Source: DAIDHK01 sp035510695 (GTDB taxonomy: Bacteria; Patescibacteriota; Microgenomatia; Levybacterales; UBA12049). Taken from it: 5,256 nucleotides of DNA. Location of the stretch: NCBI GenBank assembly GCA_035510695.1, contig DATKGO010000042.1, positions 1 to 5,256 on the forward strand, read 5' to 3'. Position 1 is the first letter of the stretch, and each line of letters opens with the position of its first letter. Positions 1-4,669 of this stretch are shown here, piece after piece. Position numbers and translations under genes: made by a program. Below the pieces are notes generated by a model. It did not search any database. It saw only the letters and a program-made list of their open reading frames with translations, and had not been told where the DNA came from.

Positions 1-180
1 GGGGGGATCATCACCAATACAGGTAGTATAGGAAATGATGAAACGGGCGTACAGGCATTAGCTGACGTATTGCTCACTACTAATTATGGGGTTGACCAAT
101 TCATAATAGTTACTGCTCAAGGTTCCGCAGTAACAGCTAACGGTTCTCTTCACAATATGTATGGTTACATAATTAGGTAA
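1..180 (+). CDS. C-terminal part of spike/fibre-like protein P3 (continues from the right edge)
   Basis: This frame is open from the first base and ends with TAA at 178-180, giving 59 codons. After two glycines from the G run it contains the stretches NDETG, NYGVDQFIIVTAQ and the ending YGYIIR. The VDQFIIVTAQ type of ending resembles C-termini of beta-rich fibre or spike proteins of Bacteroidetes phages as I remember them. That is an impression of family, not a search result. The gene at 4670-5256 lacks an end and this piece lacks a beginning. Joined across the window ends they would make a protein of about 254-255 residues, similar in size to the two proteins before it. As printed, the join has eight G in a row and is out of frame; six or nine G would put both halves in one frame. 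It could instead be the end of an unrelated gene on a longer molecule. Confidence 0.7.
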   Translation, partial: GGIITNTGSIGNDETGVQALADVLLTTNYGVDQFIIVTAQGSAVTANGSLHNMYGYIIR

Positions 181-262
181 TTTTACATAATTACGTCTTT
201 TCTTACATCATCTCTCCCCGTGTGGCACATTATTGCTCAATTGTTAATATCGTGCTTATAAC

Positions 263-305
263 ATCAAATGCTTATGTGCAAATTGTACTTACCGAACACG
301 TAGTA
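263..305 (+). repeat. 43-bp direct repeat, copy 1 (leader of the replication initiator)
   Basis: Positions 263-305 match 3922-3964 at 40 of 43 bases; the first 37 bases differ only at 288 (C) versus 3947 (T). Each copy lies shortly before a gene: 51 bases before the initiator start at 357 and 16 bases before P2 at 3981. At 3922 an in-frame stop directly upstream (TAA 3917-3919) shows that the repeat is not coding there. It may be an operator, leader element, recombination site or nicking site. It contains TTACCGAACAC but no clear TAnnTTTG promoter. Confidence 0.85.
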
Positions 306-356
306 TTGCAGTACGGAGTATTGGTTTATCATATCTCCCAAAACTCAAACTCAGTT

Positions 357-1424
357 ATGTCCGCAAATAAAAGAGAATATCCTACCCCACTTTACATTGG
401 CGACAATGTATATATCAGACCAACTTATTTCGTTATCAAATCAGAATATTCAGGTTTATCGGGAAAGCGTTCACGTGCGCAAAAGGCTAATGAAAAAAAT
501 CTCTCTTTGCGTGAGCATAATGGGTTCTTAAGCCCGAAGGCCAAAAGTAAAATGAAAAACGCCATTAATTGGCTCAATGTTTCTGCTAAGTACAAAGCAG
601 TCTATTCAAAAAAGGAGCGTAAAAGCTTTTGGTTTAAAGTAAATTTTATAACACTCACTATTCCTCCCCAGAAGGAAACGCAAGTTTCGTCTGCCTTATT
701 TCAGAAATGCTTAAACACTTTTTTGACTTATTCCCGTAAGTATTATTCGCTTCATAATTATGTTTGGAAAGTTGAGTTATCACTTGATAAAAGACTTCAC
801 GTTCACATTGCAACCGACATTTTTTACCATTACAAAGATTTACGTAACGCGTGGAATCGCATCCTACAGCGTGAAGGATTACTAAATTTTCACTTTGAGA
901 AATTTGGAAACTATGACCCAAACAGCTCGGACGTGCACAAAACAAGAGGATTGAATGATGTTGTAGCATATATGTGTGAGTATATGGCAAAGGACAGCAA
1001 TTTAGACCAGGATTACAAAGGTCGCATATGGGGCGCATCTTACAGCCTTTCAGATAAGCATAAATGCGAATGTTTTATTGAGAGCGGTAGCAGTAGGCGC
1101 AATTATTCTTTTATTGATAGAGCGCAAGTGCGTTATAAGGCATTACAAGGAAAGCCCGACTGTATGGGAAAGACAAGCACAGTAGCTAACTTATATATGC
1201 TCAATTCAAGCGACTGGGCAACTGAAATGGACGGATTGATACGTGATGCATATAACGCACATCGTAAGCGTATACGCGATAATACGCCTACGCAACCAAA
1301 GGAATATTTGACTATTGATATGTTTGGAGAGCGGCATATCTTAAAACCTGATATATTAGAGCTATGCAAAATAGAAGCGATTACCCCGATAATTGGAACG
1401 ATGAAATTAGACCTTCAATTCTAA
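357..1424 (+). CDS. HUH-type rolling-circle replication initiator (Rep)
   Basis: This 355-residue protein should nick one strand at the replication origin, stay covalently attached to the 5' end, and end the round by rejoining the strand. The three HUH motifs are in order: ITLTIP at 98-103; LHVH at 147-150, with metal-binding H148 and H150; and Y205-x3-Y209-x2-K212, giving two candidate catalytic tyrosines as in phage-type initiators. A GRIWGASYSL segment follows at 222-231, a feature I associate with this Rep group. No helicase domain is visible, so a host helicase is probably used. The frame is open from an ATG at 222, but I chose ATG 357 because the extra 45 codons cover the 43-bp repeat, which is noncoding elsewhere, and have no motif. 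The next in-frame Met is residue 66. The 3' end overlaps the HNH gene, suggesting one transcript. The Rep assignment is strong; the exact subfamily is unknown. Confidence 0.9.
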   Translation: MSANKREYPTPLYIGDNVYIRPTYFVIKSEYSGLSGKRSRAQKANEKNLSLREHNGFLSPKAKSKMKNAINWLNVSAKYKAVYSKKERKSFWFKVNFITLTIPPQKETQVSSALFQKCLNTFLTYSRKYYSLHNYVWKVELSLDKRLHVHIATDIFYHYKDLRNAWNRILQREGLLNFHFEKFGNYDPNSSDVHKTRGLNDVVAYMCEYMAKDSNLDQDYKGRIWGASYSLSDKHKCECFIESGSSRRNYSFIDRAQVRYKALQGKPDCMGKTSTVANLYMLNSSDWATEMDGLIRDAYNAHRKRIRDNTPTQPKEYLTIDMFGERHILKPDILELCKIEAITPIIGTMKLDLQF

Positions 1425-1789
1425 AAAGAGATAACTACAAGTGTGTAGTGTGTGGAATTAAACACAGGTCATATGTTCTAATTGACCAATCAAAAAATAG
1501 AGTACAAATTGAACGTGATGAGTTTCTTGAATACAAAAAAGAAGGTTGGAATTGTTATAAAATTTATCTTCAAGTTTCGCACATCAACAATATTAAGTTG
1601 GACTGTTCTGATAGCAATCTTCGTACACTTTGCAATCGCTGTCATTGCGATGCTGATAGAGAGTGGAAAAAGATAGCGCGTATAGCTGCTCCTATCGAAG
1701 CTATGTATCCATGCGCTAATAAAGAATTGTGCCCTTATGCTCACGTGCCGCACTGCCACTCTGAAAGCGGTCAATTGATTATGTTTTAG
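1364..1789 (+). CDS. HNH endonuclease-like protein
   Basis: This 141-residue protein carries a zinc-supported HNH (beta-beta-alpha metal) nuclease core. After YPDNWNDEIRP (residues 7-17) come LKRDNYKCVVC, with C27 and C30, then VSHIN with H73, N85 in SNL, and LCNRCH with C90, C93 and H94. The two CxxC pairs probably bind a structural zinc, and H73, N85 and H94 are the likely HNH residues. HNH proteins cleave or nick DNA as homing, restriction or packaging enzymes; nothing here says which. The C-terminal tail (115-132) has a further cluster, C117-x5-C123-x3-H127-x2-HCH, that could bind another metal. The start at 1364 lies 61 bases inside the Rep gene in another frame. It is the only Met before the conserved YPDNW segment; the next Met is residue 114. 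No Shine-Dalgarno sequence is seen, so translational coupling to Rep is possible. Confidence 0.85.
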   Translation: MQNRSDYPDNWNDEIRPSILKRDNYKCVVCGIKHRSYVLIDQSKNRVQIERDEFLEYKKEGWNCYKIYLQVSHINNIKLDCSDSNLRTLCNRCHCDADREWKKIARIAAPIEAMYPCANKELCPYAHVPHCHSESGQLIMF

Positions 1790-1900
1790 TAGGGCAATCC
1801 TAAATAAAAAAATCAAAAAAATTTTGAAAAAATAATTTTAAAATTTGAAATTTATTTTAAAATTGAACTGCAAAAAATATAAAAAAAAATCAAAATAAAA

Positions 1901-1969
1901 ATGCAAATAATTGTAATCGGAGTAATAATATTAATTGTAATAATTCAAAAAGTAATTGAAAAGAATTGA
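1901..1969 (+). CDS. Possible 22-residue single-pass membrane peptide
   Basis: The frame ATG 1901 to TGA 1967-1969 encodes a peptide starting MQIIVIGVIILIVIIQ and ending in a charged, Lys/Glu-containing tail: a short N-terminus, about 13 strongly hydrophobic residues, then charge. Twelve of the thirteen codons from 1907 to 1945 have T in the second position although the surrounding strand is A-rich, which gives a coding-like three-base pattern. An A-rich leader precedes the ATG, as is common for Bacteroidetes starts, and a strong terminator follows at 2006-2041, so it could be the last gene of the Rep-HNH transcript. A membrane peptide in a tiny phage genome could be a lysis or holin-like factor, but no family is recognised. 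AT-rich sequence can produce hydrophobic frames by chance. Confidence 0.35.
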   Translation: MQIIVIGVIILIVIIQKVIEKN

Positions 1970-2005
1970 AAAGAATTGCAAAAAGAAAATAAAAAAAACA
2001 TTGTA

Positions 2006-2041
2006 AAAAGTCAGATAAAAATCAGTTATCTGACTTTTTTT
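2006..2041 (+). terminator. Strong intrinsic terminator after the Rep-HNH genes
   Basis: A perfect 14-bp inverted repeat (2006-2019 with 2027-2040, core GTCAGATAA / TTATCTGAC) encloses a 7-base loop and is followed by a T run through 2041 and four more T at 2043-2046. The A run on the left arm makes it able to work in both directions. It would end the Rep-HNH transcript and isolate the structured repeats to its right. Confidence 0.88.
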
Positions 2042-2046
2042 GTTTT

Positions 2047-2105
2047 CATATGCTCCGCATATGTGCATGCGCTCCGCGTATGTGCGGGGGTCGTTCCTCC
2101 CCCCG
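2047..2105. other. Three-hairpin block, copy 1
   Basis: Three hairpins stand in series, each separated by TG. The first is CATATGCTCCGCATATG (2047-2063, 7-bp stem, loop TCC). The second is CATGCGCTCCGCGTATG (2066-2082, 7-bp stem with one G-T wobble, loop TCC). The third is at 2085-2105 with a 6-bp stem CGGGGG/CCCCCG and a 9-base loop. On the complementary strand the two small hairpins have GCGGAGC apices. Compared with copy 2 the stems differ in paired positions so that pairing is kept. Confidence 0.85.
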
Positions 2106-2225
2106 TGCCTCTTCCCAGTGAACTCCAACAGTAGAGAAAGAAAAAAAATAAAGACAAAAAAGAATAGATACAAAAGAATAAATGAATAAATAATAAATTG
2201 AAAAGTGAATGAGAAAAAAGTTAAG
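2047..2225. repeat. 231-bp tandem unit, copy 1
   Basis: This segment matches 2278-2456 with a constant offset of 231 bases. From 2083 to 2225, 137 of 143 bases are identical to the second copy. The unit has a GC-rich head of three hairpins, a conserved stretch containing CTTCCCAGTGAACTCCAACA, and an A-rich tail with almost no C. The part after 2225 (to 2277) differs from the second copy. No coding role is apparent. Confidence 0.9.
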
Positions 2226-2277
2226 ATGAAGAGAATAGTTACAAAAGTTAAAATGAAGATGAAATAAATTTTTTTTT

Positions 2278-2336
2278 CAAATGCTCCGCATTTGTGCGGT
2301 TGCTTCGCAATCGTGCGGGGGTCGTTCCTCCCCCCG
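2278..2336. other. Three-hairpin block, copy 2
   Basis: The layout is the same as in copy 1: CAAATGCTCCGCATTTG (2278-2294), TG, CGGTTGCTTCGCAATCG (2297-2313), TG, then the unchanged GC hairpin (2316-2336). The second hairpin differs from its copy-1 counterpart at nine positions yet still pairs across seven positions with one wobble. On the complementary strand its apex reads GCGAAGC, the known ultra-stable DNA mini-hairpin. Confidence 0.85.
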
Positions 2337-2456
2337 TGCCTCTTCCCAGTGAACTCCAACAGTAGAGAAAGAGAAAAAATAAAGACAAAAAAGAATAGAT
2401 ACAAAAGAATAAATGAATAGATAATAAAGTAAAAAGTGAATGCAAAAAAAGTTAAG
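2278..2456. repeat. 231-bp tandem unit, copy 2
   Basis: Second copy of the unit at 2047. The hairpin 3 and CTTCCCAGTGAACTCCAACA part is unchanged. The A-rich tail has single changes at 2373, 2420, 2429, 2431, 2443 and 2444. The head differs mainly in the first two hairpins. A T9 run (2269-2277) directly precedes it, as a T-rich stretch precedes copy 1. The period is a multiple of three, which keeps an apparent reverse-strand frame open in both copies; that frame is judged compositional. Confidence 0.9.
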
Positions 2457-2493
2457 TTTGAATAAATAAAAAGTAAAAAGTGAATGCAAAAAA
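2429..2493. repeat. Short direct repeat pair in the A-rich tail
   Basis: A 21-base string beginning GTAAAAAGTGAATGC occurs at 2429-2449 and again at 2473-2493, 44 bases apart. A related version occurs in unit 1 near 2198-2219. It is followed by short AAAAGTC repeats to about 2510. It looks like local slippage or duplication in A-rich sequence. Confidence 0.7.
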
Positions 2494-2523
2494 GTAAAGT
2501 CAAAAGTCAAAAGGTTCTTACTC

Positions 2524-2551
2524 GCAATGTTCCGCTATCGCTCCACATTGC
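2524..2551. other. Stem-loop at the start of the TTACGGTG region
   Basis: GCAATGT (2524-2530) pairs perfectly with ACATTGC (2545-2551) around a 14-base loop. It sits exactly where the A-rich sequence ends and the TTACGGTG array begins, so it may mark an origin boundary. No T run follows, so it is not a terminator. Confidence 0.55.
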
Positions 2552-2574
2552 TCTAGCTGTATGTTACGGTGCCC

Positions 2575-2593
2575 CTGCTTAAAGATTACGGTG
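2575..2593 (+). repeat. 19-bp direct repeat, copy 1
   Basis: CTGCTTAAAGATTACGGTG at 2575-2593 recurs exactly at 2733-2751, extending the TTACGGTG motif to the left by 11 bases in two of its five copies. Confidence 0.85.
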
Positions 2594-2732
2594 CGCTACA
2601 CCCTGCCCCAGCGCGTCCACGCACTTTTTACGGTGCCCCCCATAAATTTTACTGGCACCTTATCTGCACCCTATTCTTATTGTTACGGTGGGGGTGTAAT
2701 AGTATCTACGCTTCGCTATGGCGGTACTGGGG

Positions 2733-2751
2733 CTGCTTAAAGATTACGGTG
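2733..2751 (+). repeat. 19-bp direct repeat, copy 2
   Basis: Exact second copy of the 19-base sequence at 2575-2593, 158 bases downstream. The pair brackets the iteron-like array, so it may reflect a past duplication or a recombination-prone segment. Confidence 0.85.
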
Positions 2752-2848
2752 GTGCCCAACTCGGTGGTGCCCATTCTTAAGACTAAAGAAAGTGTCCACA
2801 ATCATTCCGCAGTCCGTCTATTCGTAATCTGCCTCATTCGTTCGGGTT

Positions 2849-2869
2849 AATGGCAGACAAGCTGCCATT
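2849..2869. other. Perfect 8-bp hairpin
   Basis: AATGGCAG (2849-2856) and CTGCCATT (2862-2869) pair perfectly around the loop ACAAG. No T run follows on either side, so a terminator is unlikely. In an ssDNA replicon such a hairpin could serve as a nicking, priming or complementary-strand origin; the role is unknown. Confidence 0.65.
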
Positions 2870-3012
2870 TACCCTCCTCATTTCACCATATTACTCATAG
2901 CCTCCTGCCTCCATTCTTGCGTTATTTTTCTGTATTTAGACAAAACCACTTATTCCTTAGACAAGAGGTTTCAGTCAGACGGTGTTATGACGGTAGTATC
3001 TTTTATACGTCA

Positions 3013-3044
3013 TTTGCCAGTTAAAAGCTAATACAGTACTTTTC
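3013..3044 (+). promoter_or_regulatory. Bacteroidetes-type promoter for P1
   Basis: TTTG (3013-3016), a 20-base spacer, and TACTTTTC (3037-3044) match the Bacteroidetes pattern TTTG / TAnnTTTG with one mismatch at the last base. Transcription would start near 3051, leaving an untranslated leader of about 25 bases before the ATG at 3076. Confidence 0.55.
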
Positions 3045-3075
3045 CTGCATTATTTAAACTTAAATACTAAATCCT

Positions 3076-3762
3076 ATGAAATTAAAATTCGGTGCTATCG
3101 TAACAGACGGTAGAGGCAAAATTGGTGGTCACGTAATGTCTAAAAATCGTGGTGGAGCTTATATGCGTACAAAAGTAACTCCAAGCAATCCCCGCTCAAC
3201 TGCGCAAACAACAGTACGTTCACATTTAACAACTCTTTCACAAGGTTGGCGTGGTTTGTCTGCTGCTGCTATTGCTGCGTGGAATGCTGCTGTAAGCGGT
3301 TTCACAAAGACAAATATCTTTGGTGACATTCACAGTCCGTCAGGATTGAACCTGTATGTTAAGTTAAATGCAAATCTTTTAGAGGTTGGCACTGCTGCCT
3401 TGGCATTACCTCCTTTACCTGCTGCTGTTACTGCTCCACTTACTGTAAGTGCTGCCGCTGCTGCTGGTGCCAATACGTTTACGGTAGCGTTTACAGTGTC
3501 TCCAGTTCCCGCTAATCACGTGTGGATTGTTAGAGCAACTAAACAAGTTAGTCCGGGTAAGTCTGCAATTAAAAATTTATACAGAGATGTTAAATATTTA
3601 GCTGCTGCCGTAGCAACGGGCGTATCTATAGATACAGAGTATGTTGCAAAGTTCGGTGCTCTTGTAGCAGGTGAAAAAATAGGGGTTGAGATTGTTGCTG
3701 TCAATTTAACAACAGGTCAAAAGTCAATTGCATTAAGTACAACAATTATTGTTGCTGCATAA
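3076..3762 (+). CDS. Probable virion protein P1 (GKIGG-domain, paralogue of P2)
   Basis: P1 has 228 residues and no signal peptide or membrane helix. The N-terminal domain (1-105) has G14-K-I-G-G18, a basic YMRTK stretch, NPRSTAQ (39-44), W58-R59, W69, F82-G83, S89-G90 and N98/N100. A Pro/Ala-rich linker follows (about 110-132). The rest alternates hydrophobic and polar residues like a beta-sandwich. The N-terminal domain aligns without gaps to P2 at an offset of one residue. Similar proteins are found in Bacteroidetes phages and the layout recalls the DUF6266 type, but I cannot confirm the family. Position before P2 and the spike-like P3 suggests a structural protein, possibly capsid; this is inference. 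A Bacteroidetes-type promoter lies just upstream. The end of the gene contains the -33 element of the next promoter, and the stop overlaps an ATG of a 10-codon frame that I do not annotate. Confidence 0.82.
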   Translation: MKLKFGAIVTDGRGKIGGHVMSKNRGGAYMRTKVTPSNPRSTAQTTVRSHLTTLSQGWRGLSAAAIAAWNAAVSGFTKTNIFGDIHSPSGLNLYVKLNANLLEVGTAALALPPLPAAVTAPLTVSAAAAAGANTFTVAFTVSPVPANHVWIVRATKQVSPGKSAIKNLYRDVKYLAAAVATGVSIDTEYVAKFGALVAGEKIGVEIVAVNLTTGQKSIALSTTIIVAA

Positions 3763-3781
3763 TGAAAAAGTGTTATATTTG
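3752..3781 (+). promoter_or_regulatory. Bacteroidetes-type promoter at the 3' end of P1
   Basis: TTG (3752-3754), a 19-base spacer and a perfect TATATTTG (3774-3781) fit the TTG / TAnnTTTG consensus of Bacteroidetes, followed by the common GCA. Transcription would begin at about 3788, just before a compact structured segment and a terminator. It is the best promoter match in the window. Confidence 0.72.
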
Positions 3782-3787
3782 CATCAC

Positions 3788-3901
3788 TAAGTGAAAGATA
3801 CCGTAAGCCCTGCGGAGGGAGCGTAACAATAGCTTAGAGCACGTATAGCATACAATCACAAAACACTACCTTGGTTATTCCTTCGGTAGTGTTTTGTTTT
3901 T
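3788..3901 (+). ncRNA. Short structured transcript: small RNA or attenuated leader of P2-P3
   Basis: The consensus promoter and the terminator at 3858-3901 frame a transcript of about 114 bases with no useful reading frame. Its 5' half can fold as an outer CTAAG/CTTAG pairing (3787-3791 with 3833-3837) around a CCCT-GCGG-AGGG hairpin (3808-3819). The exposed GGAGGG could pair with pyrimidine-rich targets. It could be a stand-alone small RNA or a leader in which termination controls P2 and P3 expression. It matches no RNA family that I recognise; start and folding are predicted only. Confidence 0.5.
3858..3901 (+). terminator. Strong intrinsic terminator between P1 and P2
   Basis: A perfect 13-bp stem, ACAAAACACTACC (3858-3870) with GGTAGTGTTTTGT (3885-3897), encloses a 14-base loop that may form an inner GG/CC pair, and is followed by T up to 3901. 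It ends P1 transcription and the short transcript from the 3752 promoter, unless read through into P2. Confidence 0.88.
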
Positions 3902-3921
3902 GATACACACCCGATCTAAAT

Positions 3922-3964
3922 ATCAAATGCTTATGTGCAAATTGTATTTACCGAACACACAGTA
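3922..3964 (+). repeat. 43-bp direct repeat, copy 2 (leader of P2)
   Basis: This copy lies between the terminator at 3901 and the P2 start at 3981 and matches 263-305 at 40 of 43 bases. With a terminator just upstream, the segment 3902-3980 must carry the P2-P3 promoter unless these genes depend on read-through. The repeat is the prime candidate for that or for its regulator. Confidence 0.85.
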
Positions 3965-3980
3965 CTAAACTCTTCTCAAT

Positions 3981-4658
3981 ATGGCATCAGTTCAATATGG
4001 TTCTATCATAACAGGTATGAAAGGTAATATCGGAGGTCAAACATTTCAGAATGGGAATGTTGCAAAAGTTCTTCGTAATAAAGGATACAGAAAGGGTACT
4101 ACATCACAAACCCGTCAAATACAATTAACTTCATTAGCTACGGTTACTAGCAGCTGGCGTGCTGTTGGCATAAATAATCAAGGTTTATGGAGAGCATCTA
4201 CAGGTAACTGGCCTTTTAAAGATAAGTTTGGTAATACATACTACGGAAGCGGATACCAAAAGTATGTAGCTCAAAATATTGCTTTAATTAATTTAGGCTT
4301 TCCAATTGTTGTTGCTCCTGATACTCCATTAAGCGCAGATGCACCAGGCACATTTTCAACAGCTTTTACAGTCGGTGGCTCATTATTAATTAATTGGGCT
4401 AATACGCCTACTCAAGACCAATTTATACAAGTGTTTTGCTCTGCTCCATTATCAGCTGGTCGTAATGGTAAGCACGTTAAATTAGTAGCTGTAGGTTTAT
4501 TCAATATGATAGGTGTCACCTCTTGCGATATAACTTCAAATTATGAAGGGTTCTTCGGTGCGCCTCCTGCGGGGTGTGGTATATCTGTTAAGGTACAAGT
4601 GCGTACGCAACAATTCCCTATTATTCAGTTTCCTACAACTTTACTAGCAGAGTTGTAA
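3981..4658 (+). CDS. Probable virion protein P2 (paralogue of P1)
   Basis: P2 has 225 residues and no signal peptide or membrane segment. Residues 1-106 share with P1 the positions G15-N-I-G-G19, Q43, W59-R60, W70, F83-G84, S90-G91, Y95, N99 and G106, at a constant one-residue offset. The C-terminal part (about 123-215) is beta-rich, with LLINWANTPTQDQFIQVF, APLSAGRNGKHVK and a VKVQVR strand, and corresponds loosely to the P1 region VWIVRATKQVSPGKS through VGVEIV-like strands. Both therefore have an N-terminal GxIGG domain plus an Ig-like or jelly-roll-like domain. P3 starts only 11 bases after the stop, so P2 and P3 are probably co-transcribed. Structural function, perhaps a second capsid or spike-base subunit, is inferred from context. 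The family has no function that I can name. Confidence 0.82.
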   Translation: MASVQYGSIITGMKGNIGGQTFQNGNVAKVLRNKGYRKGTTSQTRQIQLTSLATVTSSWRAVGINNQGLWRASTGNWPFKDKFGNTYYGSGYQKYVAQNIALINLGFPIVVAPDTPLSADAPGTFSTAFTVGGSLLINWANTPTQDQFIQVFCSAPLSAGRNGKHVKLVAVGLFNMIGVTSCDITSNYEGFFGAPPAGCGISVKVQVRTQQFPIIQFPTTLLAEL

Positions 4659-4669
4659 CTATTGTTTAT

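Larger units (their letters stand above)
2564..2751 (+). repeat. Iteron-like TTACGGTG array (five copies)
   Basis: The octamer TTACGGTG occurs exactly at 2564-2571, 2586-2593, 2628-2635, 2683-2690 and 2744-2751, all in the same orientation, with start-to-start distances of 22, 42, 55 and 61. A partial GGTGGTGCCC motif follows near 2750-2770. Several copies are followed by C-rich or G-rich runs. Such arrays are typical of replication protein binding sites, but binding by this Rep is only inferred. An open frame (2569-2850) across the array looks accidental. Confidence 0.65.
1790..3075. other. Long gene-poor region, candidate origin and packaging region
   Basis: About 1.3 kb between the HNH gene and P1 holds no convincing large gene. 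Its left half (1800-2515) is very A-rich on the + strand, broken only by two GC-rich hairpin blocks. From about 2516 it switches to a more balanced, C/T-leaning sequence with TTACGGTG repeats. It contains a terminator, two 231-bp tandem units and several stem-loops, listed separately. At 2987-3013 a weaker inverted repeat (ATGACG...CGTCAT) precedes the P1 promoter. Concentration of repeats and hairpins in the one large noncoding stretch of a Rep-encoding circle is typical of an origin and packaging region; that role is inferred. Confidence 0.6.

Noticed and set aside
165..193. Direct repeat TTACATAATTA at 165-175 and 183-193
   Set aside because: Only 11 bases of AT-rich sequence at the end of P3; no structure or context suggests a function.
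223..238. Sigma-54-like TGGCAC...TTGC sequence before Rep
   Set aside because: The spacing between the GG and GC elements is one base short of the strict consensus, and no enhancer-type activator is encoded.
263..305. Xer/dif-type integration site in the 43-bp repeat
   Set aside because: It lacks the paired 11-bp inverted arms around a central 6-8 bases expected of dif sites, and no integrase is present.
658..1038. Reverse-strand frame inside Rep
   Set aside because: Shadow of the well-supported Rep gene; no motif and no promoter or start context.
2047..2456. CRISPR-like repeats
   Set aside because: Only two long units with internal hairpins and divergent linkers; there is no regular short repeat-spacer pattern and no cas gene.
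1931..2503. 190-codon reverse-strand frame with two near-identical hydrophobic repeats
   Set aside because: The reverse strand is T-rich, so stops are rare, and other reverse frames in the same stretch are also open. The period of 231 is divisible by three, which carries the frame through both units. The observed changes fit stem pairing better than protein conservation.
2569..2850. 93-codon forward frame across the TTACGGTG array
   Set aside because: The repeats within it fall in different frames, it has no recognisable domain, and the start has no supporting context.
3762..3794. 10-codon frame starting at the P1 stop (TAATG)
   Set aside because: Too short, and it overlaps the consensus promoter at 3774-3781. 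The ATG overlap is probably chance.
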